Below, piece by piece: positions 44,901 through 55,674 of a stretch of 64,000 nucleotides of DNA; within the stretch, counting starts at the first letter, position 1; every line of letters starts with the position of its first letter. The notes below the pieces were generated by a model. That model was not told where the DNA came from. It worked only from the letters and a program-made list of their open reading frames with translations, and searched no databases. Both the position numbers and the translations under genes were made by a program. This DNA comes from Rhododendron vialii (taxonomy: Eukaryota; Streptophyta; Magnoliopsida; Ericales; Ericaceae), in assembly GCF_030253575.1 (NCBI RefSeq), contig NC_080558.1, forward strand, positions 6,024,001 to 6,088,000, given 5' to 3'.

Positions 44901-46148
44901 GGAAAAAAGCTGAAATGGTCCCTGTAGTTAAGTGTTTGTGTCAACTTAGTCCCTGTAGTTGTAATTTGCTCGATTTACACTCTATACTTTTCATTTTGTT
45001 TCAACTTGGTCCAATTACTAACCGCCGTTAGTTTGCCGTTAGTCCTTTTAACAACAAAATCAAATGGCCTCCTTTTTAGGGGTTAAAATAGTAATTCTCT
45101 CATTCCCCTCTTGCCCTAATATTAGGGGTGTGCATGGTTCGGGTGGGTCGGGTTTGCTCCCGAACCCGACAAAACATGTCAGGTAACAAATGTTTTGGGC
45201 CCGCAAACCGAATCGAAAAGGGGTAAGAACTGTCCGCGAGTCAGATTCTTTACGTCGGGTCGAGTCCGACCAAAAACTGAATTAATTTTTATGAATTGGT
45301 CCGGTCAGGTAAGAAACACACCAACCCGGACCCCGAACCAAAATCTGATTTTTAACAGAAAATACACCTGTACTCTTCCGAACCACATGTTCGACCCCAC
45401 CTGAGACCCTTCGAGTCAAGTCGGGTCGGGTCCGCGGGTGAATAGATTTTTTGCACAGGCCTACCTAATATACCTTTGAATCAAAACACAACTCATTCTT
45501 CCATTCTCCATTGATAAGGAGGCACTTGAAAAGAAATTTGGTTATAGTTTTCTGCAAAAAGCTGCCCTCCAATTCCGCATTTTTATGATCAGCCATGAGG
45601 CAACATAACCACTGGTATTGTCTACCTGTTCAACTTGTGACTGAGATGTCTTATTTTGCTGCATAGTACTAAAAATACATATAGAACCGTGTCCAAAAGT
45701 CACAACAAGATATAAATCTAAAAGTCACAACATGATAAAGAACCATATCTAAAAGTCAGAATATTACATGAACTAATGGGTTGTTCGGCTAAATAAGTCA
45801 AGTGGCTTATTTTTTGTCCTTATTCAATTTTTTTTGCATTTGTTAATTTTTTATCAATTTTCGGAGATTATTGCTTCGTCATGACGAGGGGAACCTAAAA
45901 AGTAAAAAATTACCATCGAAATCCATTTTTTAATAAAGACAAAAAAATTGACTTATTGGCTTATTTTTGTCTTTATTGGCTTATTTTTGTCTTTTTTTAA
46001 AAGAACTAACGGCGGACTAACGGCAGTTAGCAATTGGACCAAATTGGAACAAAATAGAAAGTACAGAGTGTAAATTGAGTCAATTATAACTACAGGGATC
46101 AAGTTGACACAAACACTTAACTACAAAGACCATTTCGGTTATTTTCCC
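44901..46148. mobile_element. Mutator-like MITE with long inverted repeats
   Basis: Inverted ends of well over 100 bases start GGGAAAA(A/T)A(G/A)C(T/C)GAAATGG and contain TAGTCCCTGTAGTT-type words. A perfect 9-bp duplication AAATAAATA flanks it (44892-44900 and 46149-46157), which together with the long termini points to a MULE derivative. A hAT MITE (45123-45463) is nested inside. The right half holds a further repeat with TTGGCTTATTTTTGTCTTTA doubled near 45,955-45,995. No transposase remains. Confidence 0.85.
45123..45463. mobile_element. hAT MITE nested in the Mutator-like element
   Basis: It begins TAGGGGTGTGCATGG and ends TTTTGCACAGGCCTA. A perfect 8-bp duplication CCTAATAT lies at 45115-45122 and 45464-45471. 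The interior is GGGTCGGGT/ACCCGACCC-rich. It is a common plant hAT derivative and non-coding. Confidence 0.9.
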
Positions 46149-46157
46149 AAATAAATA

Positions 46158-47329
46158 ATATACAAGTGAAGATAAAAGAAATTAATGAGAACAGTTTTGC
46201 ATAAAATGGCTGAAGTGATGTACTGCTTAATCACAAAAGTGGGTTCATTACAGGTTCTATCTTGATGACCCAGTATGTTCCTATTTTATTTTAAAGAAGA
46301 TACTACACAAATTACTAGTAGTCTGGAATATATGAAAGGAAAAAAAGAAGAAGAAGATCCTCTATTTGTAATTACAAAAATGTTTATGGAAAATGACGGT
46401 CCAGGACGTGTTTTGATGATTAATACCAACCAAGGACATGCTGAGAACATTTGTTAATGCTGAAAATGTCATTGGAGGGTATTATTTATCAAACACGTCA
46501 TTGGCCGTCATTTTCCCCTAAATTTATGTCATACCCATTTAGTGTGAATGGGAGAGAAAAAAGGGTGGGACGGGTCATACTTGCATCTCGTCTCTAGAAT
46601 AAGCGATAATAAAGAATCTAACTTCACTCATCATCAAGAGTATCAATTGTTGTCGACTATTATTAAATTGTGTAATCCATATAGGACCTAAATCTATAAT
46701 CAAAATGGCCTTGCGATTCAATAGTAAAGAAGCTTGAACTCTGCCTATTGGGCAATGGGCCGGAACAGAAAGAGTATATTTAGGCAACATCATGCCCTTA
46801 GTCTCATAATTTTTAAAAATATTTTGCGCTATCAGTCTAACACTCTAAACACTCACTCTCACGAATTTTTTATTAGATTAAGACGTGTTTCAAAAACATT
46901 TTCATGTTCGCATTCGTACTCCCGCTCACGAATCACGTGGCTTAGGTCATGCACTTGTTTAGTGGTTATTCAATGTGACGGGTTATGGAATGAGAGACCT
47001 CCCTTTTGTATTGGCTTATATCGGGCCAACAACACCCATTAGTGGAATAGCGTGAAGCAACAACTTAATCATCAATTATTCACATACTCAAATGTGAATG
47101 GTTACGCAAGCAATACCAACATCCGAAAACTTTGTAACAATTTCAAGAATTAATAATAAAAAAAAAATTGCCGTTCAAAAAAAAACATCCGAAAGCTTGG
47201 ATATTCATTATTCATATGGTATTTTCATGACAGGTTCGTGGGGTGGGAATATAACACCTACGACTTACTTATCTCCCTCTAAAAATTTCATCTTTTGGTA
47301 GTATTACAATTGTTCCAGTGGAATTGCAT
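46158..47329. other. Intergenic between the MITE cluster and the rhomboid gene
   Basis: AT-rich, without exon-like frames or clear repeats. The last ~100 bases are probable 3' UTR of the minus-strand rhomboid gene. Confidence 0.4.
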
Positions 47330-50320
47330 TCACCGAAGATTAAATCTCTGAACTCTCCTCCGCCGTAATTCCTCTAAAGGAACGACACGCGGGTCATCTG
47401 ACGACCCGAGGAACGACAAACCATTGCCACCGCGCCTTGTACCGCACATCTCGCACTCGTTTAACCAGGTGGAGTTATCAAACGTACACGCCTCACATCT
47501 CCACACGCCGGATGCACTCCCGCGATCTCTACCCACAGTTCCTCTGCCCGTAATCCGCCGCCTTCTGCACAAACCGAACTGCCGTAGAAACCTTGAAGGC
47601 CAAGTCACCACATTCACAAGACCTCGGATGACAACTGTCAGTGGATCGGAACCACCCGAATACGAAGACTTCAACTTGAGATAGAGAATACCAGCGAGTA
47701 TACCACCGAGGTGGCCAATAAAAGATGCATCTGGAACCAATACTTGGATAAGAATCAGTTCCGCCCAAGCGGCGAGACGAGATGGAATGATAAGTCCATG
47801 GATGTTAGAGTAATCACTTTGGGAATTGAGGACCACTTTCATGGCAAAGAGTACACCGGAAAATCCAACTGCATATTCCCTGTAGTAAGGTCTTCCGTAA
47901 TCAAAGAATAGTAGAAGGGATTTGGACAGTAATAGAGTGACGCCTTGGGATAAGCCGAGGAGGGTGACTGCCATAGATGCGAACTCGGAACTCCCCATTG
48001 AACTCTCCAACTGGATCCCCTTCCATAAAAGTGACATCATGTTGTATACCAAGTGAGATTCACCTACGTGGTAGAATGCTGATAGGAAGAGGCGCTTGAC
48101 GTCCCTGTGCTGCTCAACCAAAGGCAAGAAGATGTTAAAAGATGAGGGAACAGATGCAAATATCATTCATAATCACACCTTAAAAGGACAAATGTACGTA
48201 AAGATTAATGCATATTTAGACAAGATTCAGTAAAGCTACAGCTCTTCCAACAACAAATTTGACCTTTTGCAAAAATCTAGTACTATCTTTTGGGTTTTGT
48301 GTCGTGTAATTCAAGCATGAGGTCTGTGCCCCTTACGCCGTTTCCTACCTATACCCTTCATTACAGAACACTTCTGTAGTTGCCAAATAAGCAAGAAGAG
48401 CAATAGAAGAAAAAAGAATGCATAAGCAAAATGCTTTATAAATCTGTCATCTGATTGGTACCCAATGAGAAAATTTTGTTCACCCTCCCGAGGGTGTGCT
48501 TGCTCGAATCCAATTTCGATGATCAAAATGATTAATTTTGTCCATATTCATTTGCTTGGAGACTCAATGTACTACGAATCAAGAGTTGTTTTCGGTTAAG
48601 GGCTAGAGCGGTAATTTTATGCCAAAGGCTATTAGAGACTACGTTTGTTCCCAACATGGAGTCATTTCAGGAAACTAGTTTGTGATGCTGGACTACAAGG
48701 CAAAAGAAGGATTCTAGTAACTCGGGAAATGATTACATCGACATAATATGGATTTGAGAAGCAAGCACGTAAGCGGAGAACATGCAACTAGGTTGGCTCC
48801 TGCTTCCCCACGAATCATGTGCCAAACCAAACCCGAAACAGAAACTGTTAGCAAGTGTACAATAAGTTTCCAAGTCCTATAAACCATACTCTAGAAATCA
48901 AGCAAACACTTGACCATAAATACCCAAGAATCCTTAATTACCAGTAAAGTTTCACAATGTCTCAAGGATATAATCAACTTCCCCAAGTTCAAGTAATGGA
49001 AAATGCATCCCGGTAACGCGGTAAGATTGCATACATCAACCAGAAATTATTCCTTGGTTTGGCCGTTCACTTGCAATAAACTGATGCTCAAGGCTCGTTA
49101 AGGATTCGACTCATCAATAAGTCCCGACGGTTTTTAAAAATTACATCAATTCATCTCTTCATTTTCAGTGAAAGTGGGGACAGGGAACAGAGTTACATTC
49201 CCGAGGGGGGATGATACTGATATCTTGGCATCATTCCGAGTAACTACTCAACCAGGAGTTCCACCTGAATAAGCAGGGGCTGCGGTAGCTGTGGAATCTT
49301 CTACTGATACATGGACAACGGTGTGGACTGATGGCCACCATGATCGTTACAAAGGGATGACAGGAAAAAGGAAGGCATGAAGAGACCCTCCTCGGGAAAA
49401 AAAGAAAAAGAAAAAGAAGAGACCCTCCTCGGGAAAAAAAGAAAAAGAAAAAGAAGAGACCCTCCTAGCCCAACCCTAAACACCCTAAGATCCTTTCTCA
49501 AAACATGCTTCCATTCAGAACGAGTGGAGCTCGAGTTTTAAGCTCGCTTGGTAACGAGCCAAGCCTGTAACTCGAGGCTCATCTCCTTTTGTAAATGAAC
49601 CGATCTCGAACATGTCAATACCAAAAGAACCAAGCTTGAGCTCAATCACTTCGGCTCGACTCACGCTCAAGCTCGGGCTAAGCTAGTTTTTTTATTTTCT
49701 TATAACTAGGTGTCCCTTATGCCCACCTCGACTAATCATGAGTACCACAAATCCACCGTCTACTTGCGGAGCCCACTTGAAGCTGGAGCAAATGCTCCGT
49801 ATGCTCTGCCTTAAAAAAGTTGATAGCACCCGAGAGGTCTCGAATCCAAGCAAACCGCTGAATCCAAGGCTTGATCACTAGGCCATCCCCTTGGGGACGG
49901 GCTAAGCTAATTTTGAACGAGCAGAGCTCGGACACTTCAGAGCTCGGCTCGGCTCGGCTCATTTTCTAAACGATTGAACAGGCACTCCTACAAATTCGAA
50001 ATTCCCAAATTCCATTCTCCAGCATTTCCACTAACAAAACAACCGGTCCACGAATTCGTACGAACAAGACAACCCTAGGCCATAAAACAATAGAAAGTGA
50101 ACAAATTTCGTACCTTGAGGATGAGGTAGGGATTGAACCAGACTTGATCTATGGTAGGAAGGACCCGATCGAGGACACCGGGCCTCAAGTAAACGAGGGT
50201 GTTGGCGGCGACGAGCGCGGCGGTGACCGGCGGTTTCCGGTCGAGCCTCCAGTACTCGCTCACGGCGTGAACCGCCAGGATCGGTAGCAAACCCCTGCTC
50301 CTCCTCCCTCCTCCCTCCAT
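47330..50320 (-). CDS. RBL14: Rhomboid-like intramembrane protease with RanBP2 zinc finger (RBL14 type), two exons
   Basis: Exon 1 (50320-50114) and exon 2 (48109-47330) join in phase to 328 aa, close to Arabidopsis RBL14 (At3g17611, about 334). Residues ~10-200 form the multi-helix rhomboid domain. The catalytic Ser lies in [10 protein letters not shown] and the catalytic His in [26 protein letters not shown] fits the conserved loop before the active site. A C-terminal RanBP2-type zinc finger, [20 protein letters not shown], has the C-x2-C-x10-C-x2-C spacing and may bind ubiquitin or RNA. The tail [13 protein letters not shown] is typical of the family. It would act in an internal membrane; the substrate is unknown. 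The 2 kb intron holds an Au-type SINE. Exon 1 and the promoter were partly copied twice downstream in the SPH array. Confidence 0.93.
48110..49500. other. Rhomboid intron, lower part
   Basis: Mostly unique AT-rich intron. At 49,375-49,465 a ~36-base unit (GAGACCCTCCTCGGGAAA then an AG-rich linker) occurs about 2.5 times in tandem. Confidence 0.5.
49500..49990. repeat. AGCTCG-rich repeat disrupted by a SINE
   Basis: Words such as GGAGCTCGAG, AAGCTCGCTTGG and GCTCGGCTCGGCTC flank the SINE on both sides and end near AGGCACTCCTA. It resembles the remnant at 43,990-44,170. It is probably an old hAT-derived element; its termini are not firm. Confidence 0.55.
49691..49898 (-). mobile_element. Au-type SINE in the rhomboid intron
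   Basis: Read on the minus strand it carries a pol III box A (GGCCTAGTGATCAAG) and box B (GATTCGAGACC). It ends GATTAGTCGAGGTGGGCATA, the usual Au-SINE tail region, followed by an A/T-rich 3' end. A 16-bp target duplication GGGCTAAGCTA(G/A)TTTT with one mismatch flanks it (49675-49690 and 49899-49914). It is tRNA-derived and non-coding. Confidence 0.85.
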
Positions 50321-50467
50321 CTTCTTCTTCTGCTGCTGTTGGTGCTGGTGCTGGTGCTTCTACTGGACTAGGGAAGGCAATTGTCTCAGGTGTACCGATT
50401 GGGGATTATTGGGCTTTCGCAAGTCCAGGCATTTTGTGGGTTTTTCGATTCTTGGTTGCCAAGAAAA

Positions 50468-50470
<3 letters not shown>

Positions 50471-50558
<88 letters not shown>
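50471..50558. repeat. (TA)n-(GA)n compound microsatellite in the rhomboid promoter
   Basis: About 38 bases of TA followed by 50 bases of GA, 150 bases upstream of the rhomboid ATG. The two downstream copies of this promoter lack the tract, so it expanded after, or was lost from, the duplicates. Confidence 0.9.
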
Positions 50559-50561
<3 letters not shown>

Positions 50562-50622
50562 AGAGCGGTCGAGAAGCTTCGTTTTCGCGACTGATCCTAG
50601 AATCAAATTCTGGTATATATTA

Positions 50623-50894
50623 CTCCCTCCGTCCCTTTTTTTGTGTCCAGTATTCCATTTTGGGCTGTCCCTTAATAACTGTCCATTTTGTAAAGTTAGG
50701 GGGGTAAAAGTTGGTATATTGTCTATTTTGTCCCTAAAAATAGATTTTATTTTGAAAAGTTAGTGAGTAAAAGTGTAATGATGATGGGTAAGTAGGGAAA
50801 GTGGAGGAAAAAGTTGATGTGAAAGGTGTAATGATGATGTCTTTTTAATAAGTTGGAGTTACGAAGCAGGACACTTAAAAAGGGACGGAGGAAG
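50623..50894. mobile_element. Stowaway MITE
   Basis: The ends CTCCCTCCGTCCCTTTTTTT and (inverted) CTTCCTCCGTCCCTTTTTAA are flanked by TA dinucleotides (50621-50622, 50895-50896). These are the standard terminus and target of Tc1/mariner-derived Stowaway elements. It is absent from the other two tandem units, so it arrived after the duplication. Confidence 0.88.
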
Positions 50895-51780
50895 TAGTAT
50901 GTAAAAAGCATACCCACCAATCAATCCGCTATCTGTTCTGCTTTCTTTTTAAATTTTATTTTTAAAGAGAAAGTAATTTTAAATTTAAATATAAAATAAA
51001 TAAAAATAATTTTTTAATTTTTTTCTCAGTATTAAAAATTTCAATGAGATTTATGAAACAAGATTATATAAATAAAAAAATTATTTACATAAATATATAA
51101 TTTTTAAATTTAAAATTACCTTCATTTTCTAAAATCTTTTATTTTTAAAAAGTGGAACACCCACTTAAGACCCCATGTTATATTATATTAAACTAAGCAC
51201 TAAAAATGCTTTTAGGCCTTTTTTATTTCTGTCCTTATTTGATTTGATTTTATTTTGGTTAATTTCATGTCAAAATTTTTTGACTTATTTTAGTAATTTT
51301 TTTATCCAAATATTTTGAAGAATAACAAAAAAAAAGTTATTTTCCAAAATATTTGAAAAAAAGTAAAAATCCAATTCGTCTTATCGAAACAAAATAAAAA
51401 GTTAAAATTTTTTGGCACAAAATGAACAAACGCGAAAAAAATTTGAAAAAAAACAAAAAGTACTAAAGAAAAGGTTGTTAGCGGAACGGGGTCGAAGCCT
51501 CAGAACCGCGAAGATTCATCTTTTTTTATTTTTGTTTGGAATTGGTCTCAACCTTCTTGTTTTGTTGTTTATGAACCACCAAGAAATTCATTAATATAAA
51601 ATATTATAACCTACAGTGTACATCTAATACAATTGGTAAAAAGATCAATCGCACACTGGCGACAAATTACACATCCAAATCAAATGAAGGATTCAAGTCC
51701 AGTGATAAATTTAGATGTTGGAAACTCCATCGATCGGTGGTTATTTTGGTTGTCTTTTTCGTAATTAGTACAAATGGAGT
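50895..51780. other. AT-rich spacer of tandem unit 1
   Basis: Very AT-rich. A stretch at 50,940-51,175 looks like a degenerate MITE (TGTTCTGCTTTC / AAAAAGTGGAACACCCA), and 51,210-51,470 has TTATTTTGGT/CCAAAATATTTG-type words. Neither has firm ends. No gene was seen. Confidence 0.35.
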
Positions 51781-52409
51781 ATGAGACATTTTCAAGCAAA
51801 CAAGAGCATTTTTGCTCGATAAAAAAAAGAGAAAGTATTGTTGCAATTTTCTCCAAATTTAAGTTGCGATGGTGGGGTTCTAGTTTTACATGAAATAACT
51901 ACAAATCCCTTGTCATTGCTTAAAAGCCTTTAAGAGCATCTCGAGTAGATCCATCAAATAACAAATAATATGAGACATACATTTTCTGTTTTTTTAACTC
52001 AACTTGCCAATTGAACTTATTTTTTGCATGTTCCACAACAAAAAACACTGCCATCCTTTCTTTGTTTCTTTCATTTGTTTTTTTTAATCAACTTGAACAT
52101 GTTGAAGCATTCGACTAGACCATGGATACCAATAGGTTGGGGTATGCCATTGTTAAAGTACTTCATCTATTAGTCTAATTTTTGCTCAATATTCATTCAT
52201 ATTAAGCAAAATGGGTGGAAACCTTCGGATTTCCACCTAGTGTGAAAATAATTTAAACTCTTTAAGATACACAAGTGTTCAGGTTAGATATGCAACATTC
52301 AAAAAGTGTAGGACATATATATGGTTTAGATGGCATAAACATGTTTGATCTTTTGCATCATATTAAAATTTCATAATATGTTGTGTACATTCAACACACA
52401 ATGACTCAC

Positions 52410-52817
52410 TTACCAAGATTTTGCGAACTTGTAATCCTTGTCATTGTTACTAAAATAAAAACCCATGGGTGTCACGCGCCAGAAGCAGTCATAATTCACA
52501 ACACCATGTTCACAACTACCCGCCAAGTTTGGAGCGTAAACATCAAAGCTTTTGTCCAGGGAATTCCAGTAAAAATGGCAAAAGAACAGAGTACGAAAGG
52601 ATGGATGGAAGTGAAAATCATAATATCCACCAGTGCTGAGTGTTTGATTTCCAAGATCGTCGTCTTTGGACTGGCAACGAAACCGTAGTTGGCCCCGAAC
52701 GGCGCTCGTGATGTGAACAGAAGTTTTAAAGAAAATTTTCACATCACCTTGCTCACACAGTGTTTGCATGCAAACAAGGAGAAATATTAGAATGATAAAT
52801 GGAAGGAAGCGAGCCAT
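52410..52817 (-). CDS. S-protein homologue (SPH), secreted, copy 1
   Basis: This intronless 135-aa member of the plant self-incompatibility S1 family is a small secreted protein of mostly unknown function, related to the stigma determinant of poppy. The hydrophobic signal peptide MARFLPFIILIFLLVCMQTL is followed by the mature S1 domain. That domain has four Cys (RFRCQS, FFCHFYW, SCEHG, YDCFWRV) that pair in the family, plus the conserved KDDDLGNQTLS and the C-terminal MGFYFSNN. I chose the Met directly before the hydrophobic core; an upstream in-frame Met 40 codons earlier would bury the signal. A TATATATA box lies about 50 bases upstream (52,862-52,870, minus strand). Copy 2 at 58069 is close to it in sequence. 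Confidence 0.93.
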   Translation of the reverse strand: MARFLPFIILIFLLVCMQTLCEQGDVKIFFKTSVHITSAVRGQLRFRCQSKDDDLGNQTLSTGGYYDFHFHPSFRTLFFCHFYWNSLDKSFDVYAPNLAGSCEHGVVNYDCFWRVTPMGFYFSNNDKDYKFAKSW

Positions 52818-52861
52818 CTTACGATTTGAAGGTGTGAATTTTGTGTGCGTACAACAATGGG

Positions 52862-52872
52862 TATATATATAG
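52862..52872 (-). promoter_or_regulatory. TATA box of SPH copy 1
   Basis: CTATATATATA on the minus strand, 45-55 bases upstream of the ATG, implies a very short 5' UTR. The same box stands at the same distance upstream of copy 2. Confidence 0.6.
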
Positions 52873-52979
52873 ATTATTTTCTTGACTTGATAAAGTGTAT
52901 GTTGAAGGGAATTTAATTTGGATATTCTTGACTTCATAAAATTTATCTGTCAATAATGGAAAACGAGCATTAATGATGG

Positions 52980-53130
52980 ATAGAATGGGCTTGCTTATCC
53001 AGATTAAAAATTAGAAAGAAATTCTGGTAATTTTGTAAAGCTATTAATTAGTTTTTTTTCCAATTAAAATAAAGGTTAAAAATTAGAAAGAAATCCTGGT
53101 AATTTTGTAAAGTTATTAATTAGCTTCTTT
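52980..53130. repeat. Doubled ~68-base segment upstream of SPH copy 1
   Basis: The phrase AAAAATTAGAAAGAAATCCTGGTAATTTTGTAAAGCTATTAATTAG occurs twice in tandem, and again doubled upstream of copy 2 (58,670-58,800). The doubling therefore predates the unit duplication. Confidence 0.85.
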
Positions 53131-53367
53131 TTTTTTTCAATGGAAGTAAAGGTTATGTAGATAAGACATGAAGATTTCCTTCTTGTTTTGGCTGACTAGC
53201 CAAAACACATGCCAGAAAGATGACGTAGCAGAATTCACGAAGAGAATAGTTCGCGTACTATTTCAAATGAGGTAGGTATTTGTAGCCACGAGCAGTTCTT
53301 AAATCCACAGATAAACTCAGAGAATATTATTGATAAAAATTGAATAAAACACTAGGTTAATTAGAAC

Positions 53368-53600
53368 CCCTGTACTCGCTCACGACGTGAACCGCCAGGA
53401 TTGGTAGCAAAGCCCAACTCCTCCTCCCTCCATCTTCTTCTCCGGCTGTTGGTGCTGGTGCTTCTACTGCTGTTGGTGTTGGTGCTTCTGCTGGACTAGA
53501 GAAGGCAATTGTCTCAGGTGTACCAATTGGGGATTACTGGGCTTTCGCAAGTGCAGGCATTTCGTGGGTTTTTCGATTCTTGGTTGTCAAGAAAAGGATA
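53368..53600 (-). pseudogene. Rhomboid (RBL14-type) 5'-end fragment, copy in unit 2
   Basis: A duplicate of about 180 bases of rhomboid promoter and 5' UTR plus the first ~60 coding bases (ATGGAGGGAGGAGG, then CTGGCGGTTCACG), cut off at the GAGTAC codons. An indel after the start shifts the frame, so no protein is made. It could still act as a minus-strand promoter that fires toward SPH copy 1. Confidence 0.88.
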
Positions 53601-54640
53601 CATACAGGAGTCACGGAGGCTCTGTTCATGGAGCAGTGCAATTTCAACAGTCTATTCGCACAATCAATGGCTGAGATTCGTTTTTAATTATGATCGGTCA
53701 GAATTAATTATTATTGGTTATAATTGATTTTCAATCCGAATCGTCCCAAAACATTTTGAACGCATGATATTGGGCCTCCGTAGATCTTCTTTACGGAAAA
53801 CTCCGTAAAAAAGTTTTTCTGTACATATATACATAATTTGTTTTTTACAACTAGATGTCCGAATCAGTTTAATCAAAAGCATCTCAACTGGAGTAGGTAA
53901 TTCACCAAAAAAAAAAGTAATTTCCTTGCGACTGATCCCAAGATTCAGATTCTTATCAATTAGTATATATATGTAGAAACAATTATATATAAGCATAGCC
54001 ATCAACCAATTGGCTAGGGGTTTCCCTTGCTTTTGCTGACAATACAGATCCCTGATGTTTCTGACAAGCTTCCCCGGAACTTTTTGAAATGACACTATCT
54101 TCCCTTACTTTTGCCGACAACACTCATATTCCTCCTCCGTTACTGTTCTGTTAGAATTCTTAAGTTGTAGATTCATAATGATGTCACCATTATCTAACAC
54201 TAGCATTCATCCCTGCCGATTCATTTTGTCGGAAAATTTTGCAGTGGCGACGACATGGTGTCCGCTCAGCGCATTCGAGTCGTTCATTGTATTTTTGGAT
54301 GGTTCGGATTTGGAGAAAAAAGAAGAAGAGAGAAAGTGTTGGGATGAAAGGAGAGAGAGAATTTCAATTCGAGCCATCGAAAAGAGTGTTGGACGGCCCG
54401 AATGTGCCTAGTAGATACCACGTGGGATATACTCACCCGACACCGAAAATTTTCTCCATTTTGTCATATTGACAAGGAAAGTAAAACCATTCATGTGGAA
54501 TATACTTCTACCGGTACCTACGATCTAATATATATATATTTTTGAACGGCCCTACGATCTAAATCTCGAACGCAGGATTGGTCCCTATTTTTCCTGGAAA
54601 ATGCCATTCTTGGGTGATTATTTAAAATAAAGTATAAATG
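53601..54640. other. Spacer of tandem unit 2
   Basis: Homologous to 58,985-60,000 in unit 3 (shared CGGAGGCTCTGTTCA, TTTGCCGACAACACTCATATTCC, GAACGGCCCTACGATCTAAATC). Short open stretches show no conserved protein. No gene was seen. Confidence 0.6.
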
Positions 54641-55208
54641 GAGTATGAGACATTTTCAAGTAAACAAGAGCGTTTTTGCTTGATAAAAAAGCGAGAGAAA
54701 GTATTGTTGCAATTTTCTCCAAATTTAAGTTGCGATGGTGGGGTTCTAGTTTTACATGAAATAACTACAAATTCCTTGTCATTGCTTAAAAGCCTTTAAG
54801 AGCATCTCGAGTAGATCCATCAAATAACAAATAATATGAGACATTTTCTGTTTTTTTTACTCAACTTGCCAATCGAACTTATTTTTTTTTGCATGTTTCA
54901 CAACAAAAAACATTGCCATCCTTTCTTTCTTTCTTTCATTTGTTTTTTTTTTTAATCAACTTGAACATGTTGAAGCATTCGACTAGACCATGGATACCAA
55001 CAGGTTGGGTACGCCATTGTTAAGTACTTCATTCAGTAGTCTAATTTTTGCTCAATATTCATTCATATTGAACAAAATGGGTGGAAACCTTCAGATTTCC
55101 ACCTAATGTGGAAATAATTTAAACTCTTCAAGATATACAAGTGTTCAAGTCAGATACGCAACATTCAAAAAGTGTAGGACATATATATGGTTTAGATGGC
55201 ACAAACAT
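54641..55208. repeat. Conserved block downstream of SPH in unit 2
   Basis: About 90% identical by eye to 51,778-52,345 and to the 62,326-62,745 part of unit 3. It lies 3' of the SPH gene and ends at AAACAT, where the solo LTR inserted. Confidence 0.85.
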
Positions 55209-55632
55209 TGTAATAACTCTGAATTTTAATAAATAAAAAGTTATTTATTATTCAAGTTATTATTTAAATTGCTTGTATTGCCTTAATTTTTCCTGTAATT
55301 TGTCATAATTACGTTTTAGCCCATCAAAAATTTATTTCTTGACTTTAAGCCCTACTTAGCAAGCCTAGTTAGCTTCTAACCGGCTTGTTGGAGGAACCGA
55401 ACCAGGAAGCCACCTAGTTGCTTTCCCCTAACCGTAGATGGACCATTTTACCCATCTTGAACCTTGTGAACCTTTTCAACTCTAGACTAAGGAATTACTT
55501 ATTTATTTTCTTTTATTATTTTGGTTTTATTCTTTGTCCATTGGACAATAAATGTTAGGGGAACTATTATCCATTGGACAATAGAAACCCTAGATTTTAT
55601 ATTCTTGATATTCTTTGTTAGAATATCAAGTA

Positions 55633-55674
<42 letters not shown>

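Larger units (their letters stand above)
50266..53367. repeat. Tandem unit 1 of the rhomboid-5'/SPH triplication
   Basis: The unit runs from within rhomboid exon 1 through its promoter, a spacer, a conserved ~600-base block (51,780-52,380) and SPH gene 1. Homologous units follow at 53368-58796 and from 58797. Shared marks are the rhomboid promoter phrase GGCAATTGTCTCAGGTGTAC (50,375; 53,502; 58,882), the phrase GCGACTGATC (50,588; 53,927; 59,413) and the block beginning ATGAGACATTTTCAAG (51,781; 54,644; 60,018). Confidence 0.85.

Noticed and set aside
47424-47684. An 86-codon plus-strand frame
   Set aside because: Antisense shadow of the rhomboid zinc-finger region.
49840-49880. Possible tRNA gene from box A and box B
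   Set aside because: No cloverleaf with acceptor stem; the boxes belong to the Au-type SINE with its own target duplication.
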